A DNA stretch of 51,948 nucleotides from an uncultured Alistipes sp. (GTDB lineage Bacteria > Bacteroidota > Bacteroidia > Bacteroidales > Rikenellaceae), in contig CALUKI010000009.1 of assembly GCA_944321175.1 (NCBI GenBank), positions 1 to 51,948 of the forward strand, in the 5' to 3' direction. The translations under genes were made by a program, and so were the position numbers. The notes beneath the pieces are model-generated. The model did no database searches and was not told the DNA's origin. It saw nothing but the letters and a program-made list of their open reading frames with translations. Below, in pieces: positions 42,782 to 49,543 of the stretch. How positions within the stretch are numbered: the stretch's first letter is position 1; every line of letters starts with the position of its first letter.

Positions 42782-43029
42782 TACTGTGCTATTGGCGGTT
42801 CCTCAGAAACAGAAATGCAAGGAAGGAAGAGCCGAAAAACTCCCTGAGAAATGAGAAACGAAGGTATTCGCGTATGAGATCCGAGAAACGCATGTCCAAA
42901 TATACGGAATATTCTGAATATCCGATGCTTTTTTGCAATAATTTGTTTTGCCGGAATTCTGTCATTGTAAAGCGGGAACTTCTCTTGCACGGCAATGCAA
43001 GAAAAGCAGTGGGGCAGTACCCTGCAGCT
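42782..43029. other. gap of about 250 nt between convergent genes
   Basis: No convincing gene. Frames here are short and compositionally odd. A near-palindrome CGGAATATTCTGAATATCCG is at about 42905-42924; its role is unknown. I see no good terminator for the minus-strand ABC gene. Confidence 0.45.
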
Positions 43030-43788
43030 TTATTCCTGTTCGTGGCAGGCGAGTACCGTATGGGGTACGGGGCCGTGAGAGATGAGCTGGATGGGGCAGC
43101 CGTAATTGCGGAGCTGCTCTTCGTCGATACGGTTCGAGTCGTGGCGATGCACATGCCGGTTTACGCATACGATGTTCTTCACGACCGACGAAATGGTTCC
43201 CAGATCGTGTGAGACCATGACAATCGCCATGCGCCGGTTCAACTCAGCAAGGAGGTGGTACAATTCGTTCTCGAACTGGTTATCGACGAAGTTGGCCGGC
43301 TCGTCGAGGATCAGCAGCCGGGGTTCGGAGATGATGGCGCGGCACAACAGGGCCCGCTGCATCTGACCTCCGGAGATCTCGCCGACAGGACGCTGTGCAA
43401 GTGGGGCGATTCCCGTCAGTTCGAGCAGCGAGAATGCCTGTTCCCGGTCGTGGGCAGTGTAGCGATGCCTGAAACGCTTGCGTCCCTGCAACCCCGAAAG
43501 AACCGTCTCGATCACCGAAATGGGAAAAGCCCTGTCGAAAGCGTTCTGCTGGGGCAGATAGCCGATCAGCCGTTCATTGCCGCGATACAGTTCGGGGGCG
43601 TACCGAATCGTTCCCTGACAGGGTATATTTCCCAGAATGGCGCGCACCAGCGACGTCTTTCCGCCGCCGTTGGGGCCGATGACACCCAGGAAATCATCGT
43701 CGAAGATCTCCAGATCGACCTGTTCCAGTGCGGTCGTCGTATCGTAACGGACCGTCAGGTCGTGGATCGAAATCAGCGTTTTGCTCAT
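43030..43788 (-). CDS. zinc/manganese-type ABC transporter ATP-binding protein
   Basis: This is a 252-aa ATPase of the ZnuC/MntB type. Walker A GPNGGGKTS, Q-loop LPQQNAFD, signature SGGQMQRALLC, Walker B LLILDEPAN and H-loop SHD are intact. The His-rich C-terminal tail (NRHVHRHDSN ... HGPVPHTVLACHE) is typical of metal transporter ATPases. It overlaps the upstream binding-protein gene by 4 nt. No permease gene follows; the next gene downstream is on the opposite strand. The transporter therefore needs a membrane subunit encoded elsewhere, or the locus is reduced. Confidence 0.9.
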   Translation of the reverse strand: MSKTLISIHDLTVRYDTTTALEQVDLEIFDDDFLGVIGPNGGGKTSLVRAILGNIPCQGTIRYAPELYRGNERLIGYLPQQNAFDRAFPISVIETVLSGLQGRKRFRHRYTAHDREQAFSLLELTGIAPLAQRPVGEISGGQMQRALLCRAIISEPRLLILDEPANFVDNQFENELYHLLAELNRRMAIVMVSHDLGTISSVVKNIVCVNRHVHRHDSNRIDEEQLRNYGCPIQLISHGPVPHTVLACHEQE

Positions 43789-44681
43789 TTTCCGTCGGTA
43801 ATTTGTCGGGTAATGTCCCCGATATTTTCGATGACGTCCTCGCGCAGCGGATCGATCCGTATGCATTCGGCTCCGATGTCTTCGGCGATGACCTTTACAC
43901 TCGATACGGGGTATTGCGCCTGATAGAAGATCTGCCCGACGCCCCTGTTGCGGGCTGTTTCGATCAATTGGGCCAGATGTCGGGCCGAAGGCTCCTTGCC
44001 GTCGCGTTCGATGGCGAGCTGCTCCAGCCCGTAATCCGCCGCGTAATAGGTAAGGGTAGGGTGGTAGATGACGATGCTCCGCACGGCGGCCTGCTGCAGC
44101 GCTTCGGCGCAGGCGGCATCGAGCGAATCGATTCTTGCGGCGAGTTTCCGGTAGTTTTCCGTATAGCGGATCGAGTCGGGCCACTGTGCATGTATGGCCC
44201 CGTAGGCGTTGGCGGCCATGCGCTTGAGTGCGCGCGGCGAGGTCCAGATATGGGGGTCGATTCCATGCGCGTCTCCGATGTCGCCTCCGTGATCCATGCC
44301 GCTGTGGTCGTGCCCGCAGCTTCCCTCCAGCAGACGGATGCCGCGACTCAGGTTGACCAGTTTCCTGTCGTCGGGAAAGTCCCGCAGGAGGTTTTGCTCG
44401 AAATCCATCAGACCTGTGTTGAAAATCAGCACCGAACGGTTGAGTGCGACGTATTTTTTCGGGGAGAGCTCGAAACTTTCCGGACTGGCTCCGGCCGGAA
44501 CCAGCACTTCGATCGTGAAATCGTCGCCGACAATCTGTTCGACAAGTGACCGCAGCGGCAGTATGGATACATACAGCCGTTGCTTTTCATCGGATGCCGT
44601 GCGGGGGGTGCAGGCTGCAAGCATCCCTGTTGCAATGACAAGCAGCGCAAGTCGCCCTGCTCTATGGAACAATCGTATCAT
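43785..44681 (-). CDS. zinc-type ABC transporter substrate-binding lipoprotein (ZnuA-like)
   Basis: This 298-aa cluster 9 (TroA/ZnuA) metal-binding protein is lipid-anchored through MLAAC at the end of its signal peptide. The conserved LRSLVEQIVGDDFTIEVLVP start, a His/Asp/Gly-rich loop (CGHDHSGMDHGGDIGDAHG), DPHIWTSPRALKRM, and the YHPTLTYYAADYGL metal-site region are present. The His-rich loop favours zinc over manganese. The start is the ATG at 44681; longer frames upstream do not give a signal peptide. I found no clear promoter or zinc-regulator box. Confidence 0.88.
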   Translation of the reverse strand: MIRLFHRAGRLALLVIATGMLAACTPRTASDEKQRLYVSILPLRSLVEQIVGDDFTIEVLVPAGASPESFELSPKKYVALNRSVLIFNTGLMDFEQNLLRDFPDDRKLVNLSRGIRLLEGSCGHDHSGMDHGGDIGDAHGIDPHIWTSPRALKRMAANAYGAIHAQWPDSIRYTENYRKLAARIDSLDAACAEALQQAAVRSIVIYHPTLTYYAADYGLEQLAIERDGKEPSARHLAQLIETARNRGVGQIFYQAQYPVSSVKVIAEDIGAECIRIDPLREDVIENIGDITRQITDGK

Positions 44682-45292
44682 TTTATATCTCAATGCCTTT
44701 TGCCGGCTGTACAAACAAGTTCGACGCCGTTGGAGCCGTTCTGCTTTTTTTGCATTTGGAGCGCGGTCTGCTTTTTTCTGCATGCGGCCGCTTGTCCATT
44801 TGATACCGCTCGATACTGTGCGGCCGATGTATCGTTCTGTTTGTCAACTGTTTGTTTCTTGCGTTCGGGTTCCGGTCTGCCGAGGGCGTGACAGGCGGGC
44901 TGAAGTTCGCCGGCCCGTTTTCCGTTCCGCCTGTCGGAGCCCGAAACCCCATTCATTTCATTCGTTTTTGCGTGGTTCGTTGCTGCTTTTGGGTGCAGGG
45001 CCTGGCGATCGATGTTCGCCGTGCCGTTTGTCCTGACCCGTTTGTCCTGATGCCGTTCTGCAAATCGTCACTGCGGGACGTCCGCTTCTTGCTGCTGCAC
45101 GCCGGAACTTTGAGCGGCCGCATGCAGAAAAATGACCGTCCGTGAATGCGATATTTCCGTACCGTCGATCAGGCCGTCGGGTACACGCGATTCTCGGAGA
45201 GACAAAAATAATGTTTTTTCGGCAAGGTTGTACCGGATCGGACTCTTTTCCGGAATACGCCTCCTTAAAATCTCTCCGGTTGAAAGCCGGTT
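44682..45292. other. GC-rich non-coding stretch upstream of the metal-transporter pair
   Basis: About 610 nt with no gene I can support. It should contain the promoter of the binding-protein gene, but no TAnnTTTG box is in a convincing place. Short frames are open by composition only. Confidence 0.5.
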
Positions 45293-45464
45293 CCGTTACT
45301 CCCGCGCATCGTCGTGTATCCTGCATCGTGCATCGCGTGCATCGAGATGTTCCGTCCATGCGTCGCGGGCATCTCCATCCGTTACTCCCGCGCATCGTCG
45401 TGTATCCTGCATCGTGTATCGCGTGCATCGAGATGTTCCGTCCATGCGTCGCGGGCATCTCCAT
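45293..45464. repeat. 86-bp perfect tandem duplication
   Basis: Two copies, 45293-45378 and 45379-45464, differ at a single base (TGCATCG versus TGTATCG). The unit is rich in CATCG submotifs (GCATCG, TGCATCG, GCATCGAG) and has complementary ends (CCCGCG ... CGCGGG) able to fold. Frames across it show the duplicated peptide, but no gene-like context is present. Confidence 0.92.
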
Positions 45465-45661
45465 CCGTTTTCCGCAACCAAAAACATATAGGTGTGTATC
45501 GGTTCTCTCTGTCTGCGTATATCTGCAAATAAATGATGTAATATTTGTATTATGTTAAATTATGCCGATGCAAGACGATCGACCCTTCCGGATCGGCGTG
45601 GATTTGTCCATGCTGTGGTGTTTTGTGGGGACTCCCACTTCTGTAGAATAATATACATAAT

Positions 45662-45690
45662 AAAAAAAAGAGTAGTATGAAACTACTCTT
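45662..45690 (-). terminator. terminator of the small-peptide cluster
   Basis: Minus strand: AAGAGTAGT (45682-45690), loop TTCAT, ACTACTCTT (45668-45676), then a T-tract formed by the A-run at 45662-45669. The 9-bp stem is perfect and starts inside the stop codon of the last small frame (45689-45691), so it was built to end that transcript. Confidence 0.9.
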
Positions 45691-45825
45691 AATCGAACTC
45701 AACAATGCCTAAAAGATCAAGCATCATCTGGAGCCATACTATAAAAATTGTAACGCCACACAAAAACAAGACAATTCTCCTTAACCACTTCGGCGAATTA
45801 ACTTAGGATTAACAAAAATAAGCAT
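45689..45825 (-). pseudogene. small membrane peptide copy 1, 1-nt deletion
   Basis: This 137-nt frame is one base shorter than the intact 138-nt copy at 45891-46028. From the ATG at 45825 it reads MLIFVNPK and then shifts and stops. Restoring one T near 45801 gives a 45-residue peptide continuing NSPKWLRRIVLFLCGVTIFI and ending in a charged tail (LGIVEFD). One central hydrophobic helix is preceded by basic residues. A terminator overlaps its stop codon. Either a recent frameshift or a sequencing error; the retention of length and helix favours a recently active gene. Confidence 0.7.
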
Positions 45826-45843
45826 AACAACAATATCTTTTAC

Positions 45844-45876
45844 TCAATCAAAGATCGGAATAAAATTATCAATCAT
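45844..45876 (-). other. 10-codon frame with the cluster's conserved leader
   Basis: Between copies 2 and 1, the leader motif TAAAAGATATT-ATCGTGATG recurs directly after the copy 2 stop and opens a short frame MIDNFIPIFD. It may be the residue of another copy or simply a duplicated leader. Confidence 0.35.
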
Positions 45877-45890
45877 CACGATAATATCTT

Positions 45891-46028
45891 TTACTCTACG
45901 AACAAAATTAAAAACATCTCTTTAAGTAACCAAAAGCACGCCATAAAAAACATAATACCGCAAAGCGTTAAAACGATATATTTTAACCACTTCGGCAAAT
46001 TAAACTTGGGATTAACAAAGACAAACAT
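45891..46028 (-). CDS. 45-aa single-helix membrane peptide, intact copy
   Basis: This intact 45-codon frame starts at the ATG at 46028 and stops at TAA (45891-45893). It begins MFVFVNPKFNLPKWLKYIVL, continues with a hydrophobic core containing TLCGIMFFMACFWLL, and ends KEMFLILFVE. It looks like a short amphipathic N-terminus with a Pro-Lys-Trp-Leu-Lys interface motif and one transmembrane helix. Its DNA is AT-rich. A leader TAAAAGATATT-TATCGTTATG precedes it and is shared with the other copies. No family is known to me. Possibilities are a type I toxin-like peptide, a small regulatory membrane protein, or an element-borne peptide; none is shown. Confidence 0.65.
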   Translation of the reverse strand: MFVFVNPKFNLPKWLKYIVLTLCGIMFFMACFWLLKEMFLILFVE

Positions 46029-46045
46029 AACGATAAATATCTTTT

Positions 46046-46216
46046 ATAAAAACGAAATCTTTTGTAGATTTGTTCCGGAAAGCCGTGCGTTTGAATGCTG
46101 ATGACGCTATCAAGCGTTTGACACAGGCAGGGCTTTTCGGCCAAATAAACTTGCCGAGAAGCTTTTACAGTCTATCGCTTCTCGTTCTAATACTCAAAAA
46201 GCCCCCATCCAAATAA
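46046..46216 (+). pseudogene. plus-strand coding-like fragment of unknown origin
   Basis: A 56-codon frame runs from 46046 to a TAA at 46214-46216 but begins ATA rather than ATG. Its first half, KSFVDLFRKAVRLNADDAIK followed by RLTQAGL, has a balanced helical, protein-like composition; the second half is hydrophobic and less convincing. It lies between small-peptide copies 3 and 2, on the opposite strand. I do not recognise it; it may be an inserted fragment of a decayed gene. Confidence 0.35.
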
Positions 46217-46217
46217 A

Positions 46218-46292
46218 TCAGAAAGAATCTCCAACATACCGCAAAGCATACACACTAGGTAAATCAAACTTCGGATTAATAAATACAAACAT
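46218..46292 (-). pseudogene. small membrane peptide copy 3, truncated
   Basis: From the ATG at 46292 the frame starts MFVFINPKFDLP, matching the conserved N-terminus of the other copies, then leaves the family sequence and stops at codon 25. The DNA shows a deletion of about 15-20 nt just after the LP codons, with GCTTTGCGGTAT recovered afterwards. The leader TAAAATACTTATTATTATG resembles those of copies 1 and 2. Confidence 0.6.
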
Positions 46293-46338
46293 AATAATAA
46301 GTATTTTACAATAATACGCAAGACAACACTAAATTGTT

Positions 46339-46690
46339 TCACTTATTCCTGCCTTGCAATTGTCCCTGCTGCCCGATTACATTATCCTCTGCGCCATAAA
46401 TTGTCGAATTTGGGTTGTTGAGCCCTTGAACACCAAGAGATGCTCCGCAGAGACCGGCGGCAGCAACAGTAACGGCAGTATCAATACCATTTCAAAAAAC
46501 ACCCCCCCCCTTCAGCCTTACGAATTGAGCGAGTTTCGCAAGATCCTTTTCTTTGCATGTCCGAATCTGCGCGAGGGTGGCACGCAAGCGATATTCGTGG
46601 TCTTGATTTTCGGGACAATCCAAATAGAATCCTTCGGTATCCTGCCGTTTGAAATTACTGTGCGGCCGATGAGCCGCAGAATGAGCACAA
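46339..46690 (-). pseudogene. decayed gene with in-frame stop beside a G9 tract
   Basis: On the minus strand an open frame without a start codon encodes SNFKRQDTEGFYLDCPENQD, then RLRATLAQIRTCKEKDLAKL and AQFVRLKGGGVF, a TGA at 46492-46494, and, in the same frame, GIDTAVTVAAAGLCGASLGV, QGLNNPNSTIYGAEDNVIGQ and a final QGQLQGRNK before TGA at 46339-46341. The two halves look like one protein split by a stop. Nine G (C9 on the plus strand, 46502-46510) lie 7 nt before the stop. The protein is unknown to me. It could be a pseudogene or a contingency locus. Confidence 0.45.
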
Positions 46691-46823
46691 CCTTGTGCGG
46701 GAGCGTCTATCCGTACTGAATGGGATGAATGGCAAAATGCGCGGTGTCCCGCACATGCCGATAAGTTCCATCATTCCATCTGCATCGCGCGTGTATGCCT
46801 GTTCCGTGTTTGTTCCGCTCCTC

Positions 46824-47288
46824 TTACTGTTTCGGCGTAAAGCTTTCGAATGTCTTGTCGTCATAGATGACGATTACCCGTCGCACGGCCGGAGACAAAG
46901 GCTGCGATTGAGGCTGTTGTTGCGGCTGCGGGGCCGGCGCCACTTTCGGCCCTTCGTTCGAGAACGGCAGCTGCAGGCCGTTGTGCTCCGTTGAAAGGGG
47001 CGGCTCTGTGTCATGCTGCGGATCCGAAGAGCCGGCTTGTTGTTGTGTGGCCGACAGGACGGCATCGGTGGTCTCTTCGGCCCGATACATTTGTTCGTCG
47101 TCGAGTAGCAGCCAATCGGGATTGATCCGAGGGAAGCAGAGGAGAATTTTTCGCAACAACTCATAGCCGGGCTTGCTTCGGCCCGAAATGATATGTGAAA
47201 TATTCGATGCTCCCGTACCGAGTATTTCTGCGAGCTTGCTTGACGTCAAACCCTCGCTCTTCATCAAACGCAGCAATTTCTCTCTCAT
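46824..47288 (-). CDS. XRE-family transcriptional regulator
   Basis: This 154-aa protein starts MREKLLRLMKSEGLTSSKLA. Residues 1-60 are a lambda-repressor-like HTH (KLAEILGTGASNISHIISGRSK) followed by FPRINPDWLLLDDEQMY, a common ending of this domain in Bacteroidetes regulators. A Gln/Pro/Ser-rich linker (about 75-135) and a short C-terminal strand (RRVIVIYDDKTFESFTPKQ) complete it. The start at 47288 is chosen because upstream codons overlap its promoter. Palindromes of the TTTACAA/TTGTAAA type surround the promoter, suggesting autoregulation. It lies upstream of the small-peptide cluster on the same strand. Confidence 0.86.
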   Translation of the reverse strand: MREKLLRLMKSEGLTSSKLAEILGTGASNISHIISGRSKPGYELLRKILLCFPRINPDWLLLDDEQMYRAEETTDAVLSATQQQAGSSDPQHDTEPPLSTEHNGLQLPFSNEGPKVAPAPQPQQQPQSQPLSPAVRRVIVIYDDKTFESFTPKQ

Positions 47289-47298
47289 TTCCGTATTT

Positions 47299-47329
47299 TT
47301 TACAAATATAAATACTTTTATTTTGTAAA
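47299..47329 (-). promoter_or_regulatory. xre promoter overlapped by an operator-like inverted repeat
   Basis: TTTACAAA (47299-47306) and TTTTGTAAA (47321-47329) are inverted repeats flanking a minus-strand -7 box TATATTTG (47303-47310). The -33 position reads TTGG. Binding of the encoded XRE protein here would block its own promoter. This is inferred from position and symmetry. Confidence 0.6.
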
Positions 47330-47376
47330 CCAAGCGAAATTTAACAAATGTTAATTATCAACAAACAACAAGGATA

Positions 47377-47390
47377 TTTACAATTGTAAA
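47377..47390. promoter_or_regulatory. palindromic operator candidate TTTACAATTGTAAA
   Basis: A perfect 14-nt palindrome about 50 nt upstream of the xre promoter; its half-site TTTACAA recurs at 47299, 47665, 47709 and 47752. Confidence 0.6.
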
Positions 47391-48340
47391 AACACAGGTA
47401 ATGTAAAATACCCTTTCATTTCTCTATTTCATTAAAGATTTATATGAAACAGCGTAATTATCTGATAATGCGGTGTTCTATGTGTATTAAGATGTGAATA
47501 AGATGTATCTGGGGTTATAAGGCTTCTTTATCGCGTTATTTATTGGATTTAACTTTAGTTGAATCTTGTATCTATCTGATAATACGAATGTTTGTTTTCA
47601 AAATACAAGGATTTAACCTGTGCGGGTTGTTGTGGATTGCGGCACTTTCCATGGCTTTTGCTGATTTACAATTTTGAAACAATCGACATAGCTTCTCTCT
47701 TGATGTGGTTTACAAATATAATCTTGCGACGTGTCGAGACGGTTTCTTTCTTTTTACAATTGTAAAATACCCTCCCCTCATGGACATTTTTTGATCATTT
47801 TTCCTCTCATTTTATCCATTATTCGGCGCGTTCATTTTGGTTTTTTCTACAAGCAGATATTATGTTGAATTTTCAGCGCACACCACTGTTGATAACTTTA
47901 TATATTGTTGTATATCACTATGTTAATTCGCTGTTTCGTTTTAATATCAGGGTATTTCGGAAGCGATTTTTTTAATCGCATCCGGCGGAATTTGGGCCGG
48001 TTTTATGCAGGATCCTACCCTTCTGACCTCTTTTTCAATCGGGGAAAGGAGCCGTTTTTAGCTGTTTTGCCGCCTAATTACCCCACCCGTAGGTGTCTTT
48101 GATGTGATGGTGGCCTGGAAGCGTCGGCTCCCACGGACGTAGGTTTTTTCCTTTGCGTCTGTCACCCCCCCCTGCAAGGAATTTTTTCTATGAAGCCTGG
48201 AACTCGGTTCGTTTGGCGCCGGCTGTTTGCCGGATTGGCACCCTCTTTTCTTGTGCCGCGCATACGCCGGCCGGAGGCTGCTTCAACAAATAGGTTTGTC
48301 GAACAGGACGGCTAACCGCCTTGGCCGTTGATCTTGTGCC
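47391..48340. other. AT-rich to mixed intergenic region
   Basis: No gene I can support in about 950 nt. The first 550 nt are AT-rich and carry the palindromes listed here, two TATCTGATAAT motifs (near 47460 and 47575), and a 12-nt repeat of the xre promoter region. The 65-codon plus-strand frame starting at 47905 has no gene-like context. From about 47960 the DNA returns to chromosomal GC content. Confidence 0.5.
47752..47767. promoter_or_regulatory. palindromic operator candidate TTTTACAATTGTAAAA
   Basis: A perfect 16-nt palindrome containing the same core as the site at 47377-47390. A TTTACAAATATA sequence at 47709-47720 is identical to the one at the xre promoter (47299-47310). Confidence 0.6.
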
Positions 48341-48590
48341 GGCCGGAAATTTCACGCGGAATGAGGGCTTCCGACCGCTCCGATTCGTCGGCGGACGGTG
48401 CAGGCCCATGCTCCTGATACACCCGATCGGGATTTCACAAAACGAAAAGTTTCGGCCGCTCCGATCCGTCGGCAGGCGCGCATCCTCTGTTTCTGCCGCG
48501 TTTCAGCTGGATATTTCAACAGAAAACCGGCGCTTTCACACGTTTTGCTCCGTACAGACCTTCGGCGTCGGCCGCATTCCGATGCTAACG
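48340..48590. repeat. diverged tandem repeats of about 82 nt
   Basis: Three weakly similar units begin near the ATTTCAC/ATTTCAA motifs at about 48348, 48432 and 48513. The best-conserved block, CCGCTCCGATYCGTCGGC, is at 48375-48392 and 48456-48473 (81 nt apart). The third unit is strongly diverged. Function unknown. Confidence 0.5.
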
Positions 48591-48639
48591 GGTTGCGGTG
48601 GTGGTTCCGGGACTGGAGGTTCCGCACGTCCGCATCCAT
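48587..48639 (+). repeat. inverted 53-nt copy of part of the HIT gene
   Basis: This segment is the reverse complement of 49052-49104 within the HIT gene, with three differences in 53 nt. Read on the plus strand it encodes the peptide RVAVVVPGLEVPHVRIH, corresponding to the HIT active-site strand (genuine gene: VVVLGLEVPHAHIH). It has no start and no gene around it, so it is a gene fragment captured in opposite orientation. Confidence 0.85.
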
Positions 48640-48845
48640 TCGGCGATTTCAATAGTACAGGTGTTCTTGATCCGCTTTTGCTCCTTGTTTGTCCGGCCTC
48701 AAGACATTGTTGGCGCCGCTTTTGTCTCAACAGTTGGGTTCCGTGCTTTTTCTCGATTCCGGCGGGCCGTATCGGCGCTTCAGCAGGCCCGATGCAACCC
48801 CGTTTTAACAAAACCTGCGTGCCTTTGGCCTTTATCATTTACTCC

Positions 48846-48883
48846 GGAAAAAGAGAGAGTCCGGCGTCAGCACGCCGGACTCT
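48846..48883 (-). terminator. terminator after the HIT gene
   Basis: A perfect 12-bp stem (48856-48867 and 48872-48883) with loop CAGC; on the minus strand it is followed by CTCTTTTTC. It lies about 65 nt after the HIT stop. Confidence 0.85.
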
Positions 48884-48949
48884 TCCGTTGTGGTCGGTTC
48901 GACCGACTCTTCACGAGATATTTTCTCCCTGTCTGCCATCTCCGCCCGC

Positions 48950-49336
48950 CTAACGGCTCAATTTCTCCGCAATGGCCTGGAACTCCTCCGGACTCAAACG
49001 AAGCTTCTCGCGATGGAAATCTACATCCTCCTCGCTCTGAATCGGAATCAGATGGATGTGGGCGTGCGGAACCTCCAGTCCCAGAACCACCACCGCAACC
49101 CGTTTGCAGTCGATCTCTTTTTCGATCTTTCGGGCGACCTTCTTCGCAAAAAGAATCATGCCCGCCAATGTCGAATCGTCGAGGTCGAAGAGATAATCGA
49201 CCTCCTTTTTGGGAACGACGAGCGTATGTCCCTCGGTCAGCGGATTGATGTCGAGAAATGCGTAATAATTTTCATCCTCTGCGACTTTGTACGACGGAAT
49301 CTCTCCGGCGATGATGCGTGAAAAAATCGATGCCAT
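48950..49336 (-). CDS. HIT-family nucleotide hydrolase/transferase
   Basis: This 128-aa Hint-branch histidine triad protein, likely a purine nucleoside phosphoramidase or dinucleotide hydrolase, is cytosolic. The start IFSRIIAGEIPSYKVAEDEN and GHTLVVPKKEV are family-typical; the catalytic triad HAHIH is at 91-95, preceded by GLEVP. Length is normal. A 53-nt portion covering the catalytic strand is duplicated in inverted orientation at 48587-48639. It is a single gene with a strong terminator. Confidence 0.95.
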   Translation of the reverse strand: MASIFSRIIAGEIPSYKVAEDENYYAFLDINPLTEGHTLVVPKKEVDYLFDLDDSTLAGMILFAKKVARKIEKEIDCKRVAVVVLGLEVPHAHIHLIPIQSEEDVDFHREKLRLSPEEFQAIAEKLSR

Positions 49337-49543
49337 AATTTATCGAATGCTTGTTTGTGAAATATAGTCTCCTTGGTGTGTGCGCCTGCCGGCCGTTATG
49401 CTTTCATCATGCTTTCATCATGCGGCCATTATCCGGCCATTATGCAGTCCCCCCTCTTGAACGGCTTTGCCGGTTATTCCGCTGTGAATTTTTTCTGGCG
49501 GCGGACTCGGAAAAGCGCTTCTTCGGCCGGAACAGCCGGAATC
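49337..49543. other. intergenic region upstream of the HIT gene
   Basis: No gene seen. An imperfect -7 box (TATATTTC on the minus strand) near 49360-49367 may drive the HIT gene. The direct repeat CTTTCATCATG occurs twice at about 49400-49421, and CGGCCATTAT occurs twice just after it. Confidence 0.4.

Noticed and set aside
42781..43168. Minus-strand small ORFs downstream of the ABC ATPase (FRIFRIFG repeat peptide)
   Set aside because: The repeat comes from a near-palindromic AT motif; no start signals and partly overlapping the ATPase gene.
45142..45558. ORFs spanning the 86-bp tandem duplication
   Set aside because: 86 is not a multiple of three, so each frame shows the repeat differently; all frames are Arg/Cys/Ser-rich with no start context.
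46354..46719. 121-codon plus-strand ORF
   Set aside because: The minus strand of this region has the more protein-like sequence; the plus-strand translation crosses the C9 tract and has no family features.
47905..48102. 65-codon plus-strand frame starting MLYITMLIRCF
   Set aside because: No ribosome-binding context or promoter and a composition change midway; not supported.
48321..48953. 210-codon plus-strand ORF over the repeats and HIT fragment
   Set aside because: It runs through repeats, a terminator and an inverted gene fragment; Cys/Pro/Arg-rich with no start signals.
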